DNA of 64,000 bases, taken from the NCBI RefSeq assembly GCF_900184255.1, contig NZ_LT854636.1, positions 134,074 through 198,073 of the forward strand, given 5' to 3'. Of the stretch, positions 7,998 through 17,310 are shown in pieces. The notes under the pieces are model-generated. The model did no database searches and was not told where the DNA came from. It saw only the letters and a list, made by a program, of their open reading frames with translations. The position numbers and the translations under genes were made by a program. The DNA comes from Haloimpatiens massiliensis (GTDB lineage Bacteria > Bacillota > Clostridia > Clostridiales > Clostridiaceae). How positions within the stretch are numbered: the first letter of the stretch is position 1; every line of letters begins with the position of its first letter.

Positions 7998-10121
7998 TTA
8001 CTTTTCCTTTAAAACTACTAATTCATGTAAAGCCCTAGTTGACATTACATATTTAATTTTATTCATTTGTTTATGGTTTAAACCCTCATCAACTAAAATT
8101 ATTCCATCAAATTCCAAGCCTTTAGCATAATAAGATGGTATTATCACCAATCCTCCTTTATATATACTGTCTTCTTTATCTATTAATTTTACATAAATTT
8201 TATCTTTTAATAAGTTATATACTTTTAAAGCTGCCGGTAAATTTTTGCATATAATTGCTATACTTTCACACTCTCGACCTTTAATTTCTTCTATATTAGA
8301 TATAAGTAACTCTGTCATTTCTTCGCTATTAATATATTCTTCTTCTACCACCATTCTTCCTTCTCTAACCATAGGTACGATGCTAGTGTCTCCTAAATAT
8401 TTATTTGCATATTGCATAATTCTAGCTGTAGATCTATAACTCTTTTTCAATTTAAAATATTCCACTTCTAATCCTTCTATAAATTCTCCCATATTACCCA
8501 TAGGTATTTCTCCTTCTACAGGTATTAATCTTTGGTTAGCATCACCAACTATAGTCATAGAACTTGGATTTAGTAGTTCCTTTATAACTACAAATTGTAA
8601 ATAACTATAATCTTGAGCCTCGTCTATAACTACATGTCTAACTTCTTTCTCATATTTAAAACCTTCTAATTTTATCTTTAAATAAAGTATTGGAGCTAAA
8701 TCATCTATAGTAAGCTTCTTGTTCTCATTTATTTCATTATATATATCCATGCATTCTTTAGCATTTAACCAATTTAATGCCTTTTTAGTTATAATTACTT
8801 CCTTAATTATTTCTCTTATTTTTATTTTTCTTTTAAGTTCTAAAAAACTGCCTTCTAATTCTAATTGCTCTTTATTTAGCTTTTCAACAGCACGTTTGTA
8901 TTCCAAATTTATTTCTCTTACTATTTCATCTCTTAAATCTCTTATTTTAGAAAAAATTATTCTTCTTATCTTTCTACTTCTTCTAAATAACGGCATATCT
9001 TTATAGTATTTACAAAACAGTTCTTTTATTTCCTCTTCTTTTAATACTATTTGTCCAGCTAATTTAACATCTCTTATTTTAAATAGTTCTCTGTTCATTT
9101 CTTCAACTAATGAATCTAACCTTGTTTTATATTCCAGCGATGTTTTATATTTAACTTCTTTTATAAATTCTTTATCACCACTAATTATTTTTTCCATATA
9201 AGTTCCTAAATCCATCAATTCATCTATGTCCAATAGTATACAAGCAAAATCCGTAAAAGTACTTTGCTTAACCCCCGTCTCTCCAAGACTAGGTAAAACC
9301 ATAGATATATATTCCATAAAAACATTATTAGGTCCAAATATTATAACTTTATCTTGAAGATATTTTCTATAATTATAAAGTAAATAAGCAACTCTATGAA
9401 GAGCTATTGTAGTTTTTCCACTACCTGCTACACCATCTACCACTACAGTTTTTTCTTTAGACTGCCTTATAATTTCATCTTGTTCTTTTTGTATGGTCAT
9501 TATTATGTCTTTTAATTTTTCTTCTGCATTTTTACTTAAAACCATTTGCAATATTTCATCTTTTATATCTATGGTGGAGTCAAACATCCCTACTAATTTT
9601 TCATGCTTTATAACATATTGTCTTTTATTAATTATATCCACAGGAACCTTTCCAGAAGGAGCAACGTACTGTGTTTCTCCTAATTTACCAGCATAAAATA
9701 ACGAGGCTATAGGAGCTCTCCAATCCACCACCACTGGCTCATAATCTTCTTCTCTAGTGAATCCAAATCTACCAACATATATTTTGTCATCTTCGTTATA
9801 TTCCTTATCTAAAAAATCCACTCTTCCGAAATATGGCGAAATTTGTAGTATGGACATTTCCTTTAATTTTTTATCTATATTTTTATAAGTCTCTTCTTGA
9901 ACAAATCTTTCATGATCAAAATATTCTATCATTTTATCTTCATCATCTTTATATTCTTCTACAACCTTTTTTCTATAATTTAATAAGTTCTCTGTTATCT
10001 TATTTCTTTTATTTATATAATTTAATATTTCTTCTTTTATAGATTTAATAACATCTGCCAAATGTTGCTTTTCAATTTGCAAATCCATTTCATTTCTCAT
10101 TGCTTTTTCGTCTTTTTCCAC
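7998..10121 (-). CDS. helD: HelD-like UvrD/Rep-family ATPase
   Basis: 707 aa. Superfamily 1 ATPase of the HelD type, which in Gram-positive bacteria binds RNA polymerase and recycles stalled complexes. The N-terminus is a charged coiled coil (about residues 1-70), then DWRAPIASLFY typical of the HelD family, Walker A DGVAGSGKTT near residue 230, Walker B VIDEAQDYSYLQF, and a C-terminal helicase motif region ending in STRALHELVVL. The start is probably the GTG at 10119-10121, spaced correctly after AAGGAGAGG; the nearby ATG is out of frame. It is monocistronic between terminators. Confidence 0.88.
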   Translation of the reverse strand: MEKDEKAMRNEMDLQIEKQHLADVIKSIKEEILNYINKRNKITENLLNYRKKVVEEYKDDEDKMIEYFDHERFVQEETYKNIDKKLKEMSILQISPYFGRVDFLDKEYNEDDKIYVGRFGFTREEDYEPVVVDWRAPIASLFYAGKLGETQYVAPSGKVPVDIINKRQYVIKHEKLVGMFDSTIDIKDEILQMVLSKNAEEKLKDIIMTIQKEQDEIIRQSKEKTVVVDGVAGSGKTTIALHRVAYLLYNYRKYLQDKVIIFGPNNVFMEYISMVLPSLGETGVKQSTFTDFACILLDIDELMDLGTYMEKIISGDKEFIKEVKYKTSLEYKTRLDSLVEEMNRELFKIRDVKLAGQIVLKEEEIKELFCKYYKDMPLFRRSRKIRRIIFSKIRDLRDEIVREINLEYKRAVEKLNKEQLELEGSFLELKRKIKIREIIKEVIITKKALNWLNAKECMDIYNEINENKKLTIDDLAPILYLKIKLEGFKYEKEVRHVVIDEAQDYSYLQFVVIKELLNPSSMTIVGDANQRLIPVEGEIPMGNMGEFIEGLEVEYFKLKKSYRSTARIMQYANKYLGDTSIVPMVREGRMVVEEEYINSEEMTELLISNIEEIKGRECESIAIICKNLPAALKVYNLLKDKIYVKLIDKEDSIYKGGLVIIPSYYAKGLEFDGIILVDEGLNHKQMNKIKYVMSTRALHELVVLKEK

Positions 10122-10246
10122 ATTATCCTCTCCTTATACCTTTAATTCTAATACTTTTAGTGTAAAAATCTTATCTTATATCTAACTACCGTAATGTAAT
10201 AATCCTATCTTTCATCAAATCAGTAGATAGCTGTGGCTACCACACC

Positions 10247-10365
10247 ACTGGATAAATTATTCTAATACTCAAGTGGCGGCAATCACTTCTAATAAGTAAA
10301 AACTCCATTTGAGTATTAGAATTACTTAATACTATGTATAAGAACTGTACATAACTGGATAAATT
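10247..10365. repeat. Inverted repeat with nearby 12-bp direct repeats in the helD leader
   Basis: In the 341-bp gap between helD and ftsH, perfect 14-bp arms at 10259-10272 and 10309-10322 enclose a 36-bp loop. The 12-bp sequence ACTGGATAAATT occurs at 10247-10258, abutting the left arm, and again at 10354-10365, 31 bp past the right arm. It lies upstream of helD, so it may be part of its 5' leader or an inserted small palindromic element. No other copy was seen in the window. Confidence 0.55.
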
Positions 10366-10406
10366 TTAAAGTTTAATAATATATGTGCTAAAAAACATTT
10401 ATAGAA

Positions 10407-10433
10407 TAAAAATGCGACAAAGTCGCATTTTTA
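10407..10433 (-). terminator. Terminator of ftsH
   Basis: A 12-bp perfect stem TAAAAATGCGAC / GTCGCATTTTTA with a 3-nt loop lies 30 bp beyond the ftsH stop. A/T runs on both flanks make it usable in either direction. Confidence 0.85.
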
Positions 10434-10462
10434 TATGTTTATAACATTTTTCGTATATATTT

Positions 10463-12313
10463 TTATTCACTTATATTTTCCTGTTCATCTTTTTTTATTC
10501 CCTTATATTCATTAATTATTCCCATAAACTCTTCTCCCATTAAAGTTTCCTTTTCTAAAAGTACTGCTGCTATTTTTTCTAAAAGCTCTTTATTTTCAAG
10601 AAGAAGTTTCTTAGCCCTTTCATGGCTTTCTTTTATTATTTTTAAAGTTTCCTCATCTATAAGGGTTGCTGTTTCCTGGCTACAATTTTGAACTGGTTTT
10701 CCATCAAGATATCTATTGCTTGGCGATTCTAATCCCACCATGTCAAATTTTTCGCTCATACCATATACAGTTATCATATTTCTAGCAGTTTGAGTGGCTT
10801 TTTCTATATCATTAGACGCCCCTGTAGATACCATATTAAATTTTATTTCTTCAGCTGATCTACCTGCTAAAAGCACTGTTATTTCATCATACATTTCTTC
10901 TTTTGAAACTAAATATTTTTCTTCCTCTGGAAGCTGCATAGTATACCCTAAAGCTCCCATAGTTCTTGGAACTATAGTTATCTTATGCACTGGATCTGTA
11001 TTTTTTAAGAGAGCTGCTACTAATGCATGACCAACTTCATGGAATGCTACAGCTTTCTTTTCTTTGTCTGATAAAATTCTGTCTTTCTTTTCTTTTCCTG
11101 CTATTATTATTTCAACAGCTTCTTGTAAATCTTCTTGAACTACTTCTTCTCTTCCATTTTTAACTGCTAAAAGAGCTGCTTCATTAACCATATTAGCTAG
11201 ATCCGCTCCTACAGCTCCCGGAGTAGATTTAGCTACTTCATTTAAATCCACCTCTGAAGACATTTTAACATCTTTAGTATGCACTTTTAGAATAGCTTCT
11301 CTCCCCTTCAAATCTGGTCTATCTACAATAACCCTTCTATCAAATCTTCCTGGTCTTAAAAGAGCCTTATCTAATATCTCTGGCCTATTGGTAGCCGCTA
11401 ATATTACTACTCCTTTTGATGAATCAAAGCCATCCATCTCAGTTAAAAGCTGATTTAGTGTTTGTTCTCTCTCATCATTAGTAGATATAGCATTATCTCT
11501 ACTCTTTCCTATAGCATCAATTTCATCTATAAATATTATACAAGGAGCTTTTTCTTCTGCTTGCTTAAATAAATCTCTAACTCTAGCAGCTCCCATACCT
11601 ACAAACATCTCAACAAATTCAGAACCTGACATAGAAAAGAAAGGAACTTTAGCTTCCCCAGCCACTGCCTTAGCAAGTAAAGTCTTTCCCGTTCCTGGAG
11701 GCCCTACTAATAGCGCTCCTTTAGGAAGTCTTGCACCTATTTTAGTATATTTTTCAGTATTATGAAGAAAATCTACTATTTCTATAAGAGACTCCTTAGC
11801 TTCGTCTTCTCCTGCTACATCTGAAAAATTAACTCCTGTTTCATCTTCTCCATATATCTTTGCATTATTCTTACCAAAAGACATAACTCCATTGCCCATC
11901 TTCTTGTCTAATCTTCCAAAAAGCATTTTTCCCATAAAGAAAATTAAAAACAACGGTCCTATCCACCACAATAAAAAATCTATTATAAAACTATTATTTT
12001 GAATTGGCGATGAAAATTTAACGTCTTTATTTTTATTAATAGTTTCCAAAAAGGTGTTTTCTAATGAGGAATTTGGTATTCTACCAGTATAAAGAACTTC
12101 TTTATTTATTCCACTATTTTTTTTAGGAACAACCATTATCCTGTCTGACTTTATTCTTACACTCTCTATTTTATTTTCATTAGCGAGCTTTAATAGCTTA
12201 TCATACCCTATTTCTTGAACCCTTAAAGAATCTAAGATATAATTGCCAATAGTTATAAGTAATATTGCCCCTATTATATATCCAATTATATATTTCTTTT
12301 TCTTATCTATCAT
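10463..12313 (-). CDS. ftsH: ATP-dependent zinc metalloprotease FtsH
   Basis: 616 aa, normal length. Membrane-anchored AAA+ protease degrading unassembled membrane proteins and some regulators. Two transmembrane helices (about residues 8-28 and 109-128) flank an extracytoplasmic loop. Walker A GPPGTGKT is at about 204-211, followed by the FtsH signature VEMFVGMGAARVRDLF, Walker B IIFIDEIDAIG and the second region of homology NRPEILDKALLRPGRFDRR. The zinc site HEVGH is at 425-429. AGGAGG precedes the ATG. It is apparently monocistronic, with a terminator at 10407. Confidence 0.97.
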   Translation of the reverse strand: MIDKKKKYIIGYIIGAILLITIGNYILDSLRVQEIGYDKLLKLANENKIESVRIKSDRIMVVPKKNSGINKEVLYTGRIPNSSLENTFLETINKNKDVKFSSPIQNNSFIIDFLLWWIGPLFLIFFMGKMLFGRLDKKMGNGVMSFGKNNAKIYGEDETGVNFSDVAGEDEAKESLIEIVDFLHNTEKYTKIGARLPKGALLVGPPGTGKTLLAKAVAGEAKVPFFSMSGSEFVEMFVGMGAARVRDLFKQAEEKAPCIIFIDEIDAIGKSRDNAISTNDEREQTLNQLLTEMDGFDSSKGVVILAATNRPEILDKALLRPGRFDRRVIVDRPDLKGREAILKVHTKDVKMSSEVDLNEVAKSTPGAVGADLANMVNEAALLAVKNGREEVVQEDLQEAVEIIIAGKEKKDRILSDKEKKAVAFHEVGHALVAALLKNTDPVHKITIVPRTMGALGYTMQLPEEEKYLVSKEEMYDEITVLLAGRSAEEIKFNMVSTGASNDIEKATQTARNMITVYGMSEKFDMVGLESPSNRYLDGKPVQNCSQETATLIDEETLKIIKESHERAKKLLLENKELLEKIAAVLLEKETLMGEEFMGIINEYKGIKKDEQENISE

Positions 12314-12456
12314 TTTCTCCTCCTCACACTATACCTTAAAAAAACGGCCTAAAACTATTCTACCTTTTACTCACTTTATTTTCAACTAATATTATGTACT
12401 ATATATTTAGTTTTTTTAAATATTTTTTAAACAAGCTTTATAATAGAAAAAATGTA

Positions 12457-12495
12457 AAAATAAGAGCCTATTCCAATGGAATAGACTCTTATTTT
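12457..12495 (-). terminator. Terminator of pepV
   Basis: Long stem AAATAAGAG.CTATTCC / GGAATAG.CTCTTATTT with an AAT loop and one mismatch, immediately beyond the pepV stop at 12504 and flanked by A/T runs. Confidence 0.85.
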
Positions 12496-12503
12496 TATTT
12501 GTA

Positions 12504-13895
12504 TTATTTTGCTAATTCATATATAGAATGGGCATATATTTTAGCATTTAAAATTAAATCTTCTATTTCTATATATTCATTTGGTTGGTGATCAAGATCT
12601 GGTTTTCCTGGGAATATAGGTCCATATGCAACTATATTAGGCATTTCTTTTGCATAAGTACCTCCACCTATAGATATAAGCTTAGCTTCCTCACCAGTCT
12701 GTTCAGCGTAAACCTTTTGTAGTGATTTTATTAAAGAATGATTTGGATCAAAGTATAATGGTTCTTGATGACCAAAGTTTTCTACTCTAATTCCAGTGCC
12801 TTCTATTTTAGCATTAAATGGATTCATCATATCTTCTAGTTTACTAGTAACTGGATATCTTAAATTTAAAGTCATCATTGCTTTTTCTTCATTTATGTCT
12901 ACTACTCCCACGTTAAATGAAAGTTTTCCTGATGCCTCATCTTCAAGACATACTCCAAAGGACTCTCCATGAGTCTCCATACCAACATTTTCATTCATAA
13001 ATCTTACAAAATCTATTGCATCACATTTGTCAAATTCCAATGTTGAAAGAAATGCAAATAATTGCATTATAGCATTTTTCCCTAAGTGTGGTAAACTTCC
13101 ATGAGCTGACATACCTATAGATTTAATTATTACGTTATTTCCATTAACTTCTACAGTCATTTCATATCCTGTTTTTTTAGAAAATTCTTCTACAGATTTA
13201 ATTATAGCTTCAGTATCTTTAGTTACAAGTTCGGCACTACATTTATCTGGAACCATATTAGCAGCATTTCCACCTTTTATGCTCTTTATAACTATATCTC
13301 CTGTAGATTTATTTTTTAAATCTTTAACTATGTTGAATATAGTTATTCCCTTTTCTCCATTGATTATTGGATATTGAGCATCAGGGGTAAATCCAGCCGC
13401 TGGTGCTTTTTCTTTCTCTAAATAATGTTCAATTTCCTTGCTTCCTGTTTCTTCATTTGTTCCATAAATTATTCTTACTCTTTTATTTAATTTTAATCCT
13501 GCATCCTTTATAGCTTTTAATCCATAAAGCGCTGCCATTATAGGTCCTTTATCATCTAAAGTTCCTCTTGCATACATTTTTCCATCATGTATTTCAGCTG
13601 CATATGGAGGATACATCCAGCCATCTCCTTCTGGAACTACATCTAAATGTCCTAATACAGCTACATAATCTTCACCTTCACCATACTCAGCATATCCTAC
13701 ATAGTTATCTAAGTTAACTGTTTTAAATCCTAATTTATCACTTATTTTAAGTGCACAATCCAAAGCCTTTGCTGGTCCTTCTCCAAAAGGCATTCCTTCC
13801 TTAGCCTCTCCCTCAACACTTTTAATCTTAAGTAATTCTTGTGTTGATGCTATAAGTTCATCTTTCATTTGGTCAATTCTTTTATTGATTTCCAC
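12504..13895 (-). CDS. pepV: Dipeptidase PepV (Sapep family, M20 metallopeptidase)
   Basis: 463 aa. Cytoplasmic zinc dipeptidase of the PepV/Sapep branch of M20, cleaving dipeptides after uptake. Zinc-site motifs are visible: LGHLDVVPEG with His83 and Asp85, ARGTLDDKGP with the bridging Asp near 118, and GTNEETGS with the catalytic and metal Glu pair near 149-150. It starts 20 bp after the PqqD-like gene, so the two are co-transcribed. The OPT peptide transporter next door fits a peptide-use role. Confidence 0.95.
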   Translation of the reverse strand: MEINKRIDQMKDELIASTQELLKIKSVEGEAKEGMPFGEGPAKALDCALKISDKLGFKTVNLDNYVGYAEYGEGEDYVAVLGHLDVVPEGDGWMYPPYAAEIHDGKMYARGTLDDKGPIMAALYGLKAIKDAGLKLNKRVRIIYGTNEETGSKEIEHYLEKEKAPAAGFTPDAQYPIINGEKGITIFNIVKDLKNKSTGDIVIKSIKGGNAANMVPDKCSAELVTKDTEAIIKSVEEFSKKTGYEMTVEVNGNNVIIKSIGMSAHGSLPHLGKNAIMQLFAFLSTLEFDKCDAIDFVRFMNENVGMETHGESFGVCLEDEASGKLSFNVGVVDINEEKAMMTLNLRYPVTSKLEDMMNPFNAKIEGTGIRVENFGHQEPLYFDPNHSLIKSLQKVYAEQTGEEAKLISIGGGTYAKEMPNIVAYGPIFPGKPDLDHQPNEYIEIEDLILNAKIYAHSIYELAK

Positions 13896-13915
13896 TTTAT
13901 TACCCCCTATATATT

Positions 13916-14320
13916 TTAGTTTTTAAAATAAATCCATCCTTTTTTATTCAAATATCTTATATACATTATAAGCCTTTCATAAATAGGATGACAAGTTTCC
14001 TTGTAATCCTCTTCGCTTAAATTTTTATATTCTTTTTTAATTTCCGGGATATCTAGTAATATCTTACCTATATCATATATAGTATTATTTCCATCCATGG
14101 ATTCCCACACTGCTGTTCCAAGTCTATCTAATTTAATGTCACTAACCGCAGGCTTTTTAACAAGCCATCTTAAGAACCGTTCGATAGTCTTGTCATGATA
14201 AAATATTAAATACACATTTCCATTTCTTTTTTCCCAATGTTTATGTTTTTTTATTGGTATATATAGTAAAAAGTTATCATTTAATTTTTTATCTTCATTA
14301 ATACTATTATTGTTCTTCAA
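13916..14320 (-). CDS. PqqD-like small protein upstream of pepV
   Basis: 134 aa. The middle and C-terminal parts resemble the PqqD fold: a variable start, then KLDRLGTAVWESMDGNNTIYDI (about residues 84-105), matching the family pattern of a hydrophobic-Gly-x-x-hydrophobic-Trp stretch followed by DG and a TIxDI helix, and a C-terminal helix ending KKGWIYFKN. PqqD proteins are peptide chaperones for radical-SAM enzymes that modify ribosomal peptides. No precursor peptide or peptide-modifying radical-SAM gene is adjacent; the nearest radical-SAM gene is the sulfatase maturase 9 kb away. Co-transcription with pepV is likely. Function unknown. Confidence 0.6.
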   Translation of the reverse strand: MKNNNSINEDKKLNDNFLLYIPIKKHKHWEKRNGNVYLIFYHDKTIERFLRWLVKKPAVSDIKLDRLGTAVWESMDGNNTIYDIGKILLDIPEIKKEYKNLSEEDYKETCHPIYERLIMYIRYLNKKGWIYFKN

Positions 14321-14535
14321 TATTTATACCCTCTCTTATTATAACTTTAATTGATAATTTAAATTACTATCATTTAAAATGTAAAAGTAAAAATATAAAA
14401 TTTTAAATAAAAACCCTTATTAATCTAATGTAGAGCTTGAACTTTATGTGCAAAAGTTGAGTTAGTAATCATTTACATTTTTCAGTTATGTAATAACATC
14501 AAATACGTAATTTTATTTTACATGTTCTAATATTA

Positions 14536-14585
14536 TAAAGAGCATATTGACCACAAATATTATTATTTATAGTCAATAGCTCTTT
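14536..14585 (-). terminator. Terminator of the OPT transporter gene
   Basis: Stem AAAGAGC.ATTGAC / GTCAAT.GCTCTTT around an AT-rich loop, just beyond the stop at 14602. The rest of the 14321-14601 gap is AT-rich with nothing else I can support. Confidence 0.65.
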
Positions 14586-14601
14586 TATTTACATTATTAT
14601 A

Positions 14602-16557
14602 TTATTTAGCAACCTCTTCTACTTTAGATGAGAATTTATATATCCATAATCCCAAAATTAAGAATGCAACTAGAGCTGTCCATGAACTTTCTGCAACAGC
14701 AGGCATAATCTTTGGTCCCACCATAATCTTTGATGCTATAGTAGTTCCTCCAATTTTTATAGCTGTTAACACTGCTATAACTATGCCTGTAAGAGCATCT
14801 CCTGCCACAAGTCCTGAAGAAAGAAGAATTCCTCTTTCTGTTTGGATTTTTCCTTGAGCTTCGTTATTTTCGAATTTTTTATCTACAAGAGTTCTTATTA
14901 TTCCTCCAAACAATACTGCTGCACTTAAATGTATTGGAAGATATAATCCTAATGCCACTGGAAGTATTGGAAGACCTGCTAGTGCACAGAATATTCCTAT
15001 TATAGCTCCAACAAATACTAGAGCCCATGGAAGCTGTGCTGTCATAACTCCCTTAACAACCATAGACATAAGCATAGCTTGTGGTGCTGGTATTGCTTTT
15101 GTTCCCATGCCATAAGTGGCATTTAACATTAACAATACTCCACCGGCTGCTGCAGATGCTATAACAACCCCTGCATACATACCCCATTCAACTCTTTTTG
15201 GAGTTCCACCTATTATATAAGTTGTTTTTAAACTTTGAGCAGCTCCACCAGCCACTGCTATTCCTATACAAACTATAGCACCTGCTGTAATAGCTACAAG
15301 CATTCCTGCATTTCCAGTATATCCAGTAGCCTTTAACACGGCTGTTACAAATAGCAATGTAGCAATAGTCATACCTGATACTGGATTATTTGAAACTCCT
15401 ATTATACCAGCCATTCTAGCTGATACAACCGCAAAGAAGAATGAAAATAATACTACAAGTATAGATCCTATAATTCCTAATCTTAGCATTGGTAATAACC
15501 AACATAATAAGAATACTAGTACCGCACCACCTAATACCCAAGACATTGGTGTATCTATATCTGTTCTCTTAACATTTTTATTTTCATCTTGTGCTCCGCC
15601 TACTCCTGCCATAGCTGTTTTAAAGGATTTTATTATAGTAGGAAGTGATCTACCCAAACTTATAAATCCACCTGCTGCAACAGCACCAGCTCCTATATAT
15701 CTAATATATTTACTCCATATTGCCCAAGCATCCATATTAGCTATTAATTCTGTTGATGGGAATAGCGGTGCTGCAAGCCCAGCTCCTACGTATTTTATTA
15801 GAGGTATAAGTCCAAACCAAGCCACTAGTGCTCCACCAAACATATATAAAGCTACTTCTATGCCAACTATATATCCAACACCAGCTATTGATGCCATAGC
15901 ATTAAAACCAAATATTGTATTTTGCATTGGTGCTATAGTCCATTCTGGTGCTTCCTTCCATAAGGCTAAACCGCTAGATAAGAATTTAAATACTCCTCCA
16001 CCTAGCAAACCAGTCATAACTGTCTTAAAGCCTGATCCACCTTCCATTCCTGTAACAAGAACTTCTGATGCCGCCATTCCTTCTGGGAACACTAATTCCC
16101 CATGTTGTTCTACAATCAAGTACTTTCTAAAAGGAACAACAAATAATATACCTAAAAGTCCTCCTATAGATGTACATACAACTATAGTTGTAAGACTTAA
16201 TTTCATTCCCCACATTATAATTGCTGGAAGTGTAAATATAATACCACCAGCTATAGACTCTCCCATAGATGCTATAGACTGAATCATATTTGCTTCTAAA
16301 ATATTATTTCTTTTGAAAACTATTTTTAGCATACCTGCACCCAAAATTGATGCTGGAATTCCCGCTGCTATTGTAAGTCCAACCTGCAATCCTAAATAAA
16401 CATTGGCTGCAGCGAAAACGATTGCAAATATACAGCCTATTGCTATAGAAACTAAAGTTGTCTCTGGCATTGCTTCACTAGTAGGTACAAAAGGAACATA
16501 ATCTTCGCCCTTTATTCCACCATAAGCAGTGTGAGAAAGTTTTCTCTTTTGTTCCAT
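14602..16557 (-). CDS. OPT-family oligopeptide transporter
   Basis: 651 aa from the preferred start. Multi-spanning membrane transporter of the OPT superfamily, importing small peptides by cation symport. Family signatures include the N-terminal YVPFVP and PETTL segments, AANVYLGLQVGLTIAAGIPA in the first membrane region, GEGMAASEVL-type sequence (FPEGMAASEVLVTG) and about 14 to 16 hydrophobic helices. An upstream in-frame ATG at 16611 exists, but the ATG at 16555-16557 has AAGGGAGGAG at ideal spacing, so I start there. It is a single-gene unit. Confidence 0.92.
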   Translation of the reverse strand: MEQKRKLSHTAYGGIKGEDYVPFVPTSEAMPETTLVSIAIGCIFAIVFAAANVYLGLQVGLTIAAGIPASILGAGMLKIVFKRNNILEANMIQSIASMGESIAGGIIFTLPAIIMWGMKLSLTTIVVCTSIGGLLGILFVVPFRKYLIVEQHGELVFPEGMAASEVLVTGMEGGSGFKTVMTGLLGGGVFKFLSSGLALWKEAPEWTIAPMQNTIFGFNAMASIAGVGYIVGIEVALYMFGGALVAWFGLIPLIKYVGAGLAAPLFPSTELIANMDAWAIWSKYIRYIGAGAVAAGGFISLGRSLPTIIKSFKTAMAGVGGAQDENKNVKRTDIDTPMSWVLGGAVLVFLLCWLLPMLRLGIIGSILVVLFSFFFAVVSARMAGIIGVSNNPVSGMTIATLLFVTAVLKATGYTGNAGMLVAITAGAIVCIGIAVAGGAAQSLKTTYIIGGTPKRVEWGMYAGVVIASAAAGGVLLMLNATYGMGTKAIPAPQAMLMSMVVKGVMTAQLPWALVFVGAIIGIFCALAGLPILPVALGLYLPIHLSAAVLFGGIIRTLVDKKFENNEAQGKIQTERGILLSSGLVAGDALTGIVIAVLTAIKIGGTTIASKIMVGPKIMPAVAESSWTALVAFLILGLWIYKFSSKVEEVAK

Positions 16558-16884
16558 TTTTTTCTCCTCCCTTGTTAGGTAATTGTTTTCATCACTTTTA
16601 GAACTAATCATCAGTTTAAAATATTCTTAAAATTCCTAGTTCTTAAGCTATTTTATAATATCATAAACTCAATAAAATATTAACCTCGAAATAAGTCGAT
16701 TATTCCAATTTTCACTTATTATTTTTAGTTTTTTCGTCATTTTTTTATTATTTTCTTTCATTTTAAAACATTTTTGTTTTTTTGTCTTTTTTATATTAAT
16801 TATTTTTATTAATTATTTACTAAAATTAAAATTTTTCAAAAATAAAAAATCCTTTTAATTATACTTTTTTAAGCTTCATATTTT

Positions 16885-17043
16885 AGGTACATGAAAATAA
16901 ATAACAAGTCAAAGATGCTGGTATATTTTGTGTCAGACAAGGAAGCAGGTTCCGCCGCTAGTAGAACTATCGGTGGGTTCTGCTGACGCAGTATGACGCA
17001 AAATAGACTAGCATACTGACTTGTTATTTATTTGAATGTGCCT
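16885..17043. mobile_element. 159-bp MITE-like long-hairpin repeat
   Basis: The ends form a long inverted repeat. The left end AGGTACATGAAAATAAATAA and the reverse complement of the right end AGGCACATTCAAATAAATAA align, then both run on through CAAGTCA. Imperfect pairing continues (ATGCTGGTATATTTTG against ATGCTAGTCTATTTTG) to an inner, more GC-rich region at about 16945-16990. There is no coding capacity. Structure, size and higher internal GC than its surroundings suggest a non-autonomous mobile element or a structured RNA. It sits in the 700-bp gap between the OPT gene and the dehydratase genes. The rest of that gap is AT-rich without other recognisable features. Confidence 0.7.
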
Positions 17044-17254
17044 TAATCACATTTATATTTATTTTGCATAAAGAAATAAAATTTATAGCAAGCACATTAT
17101 TGGAAATAATACATAAATTGCATTTGGATCAATTATTTGAATATACAAATTATTCATTTAATTTTTTGACATTTCAAAAAATTAATAGTAAAATAAAATG
17201 GAAGTTATTCATATTTTGTAAGAGTTTTGTATAATTCTCTTTCAATTTTTAAAT

Positions 17255-17277
17255 AAGGGGCTCCCCCCCTTTTTTTA
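17255..17277 (+). terminator. Short GC stem with T-run before the dehydratase genes
   Basis: AAGGGG and CCCCTT separated by a few bases and followed by seven T lie about 35 bp upstream of the 17311 start, on the coding strand. It could be a terminator for upstream transcription or an attenuator in the leader. The stem is short. Confidence 0.35.
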
Positions 17278-17310
17278 TATTATGGGGACTAATCTAAAGG
17301 AGCGATTTGA

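Noticed and set aside
10201..10320. tRNA-like GTGGTAGCCACAG stretch near the helD leader
   Set aside because: No acceptor stem, anticodon arm or TpsiC sequence can be built around it.
14321..14601. Possible riboswitch or small RNA upstream of the PqqD-pepV pair
   Set aside because: Only a terminator-like stem for the OPT gene is visible; no conserved riboswitch core could be recognised.
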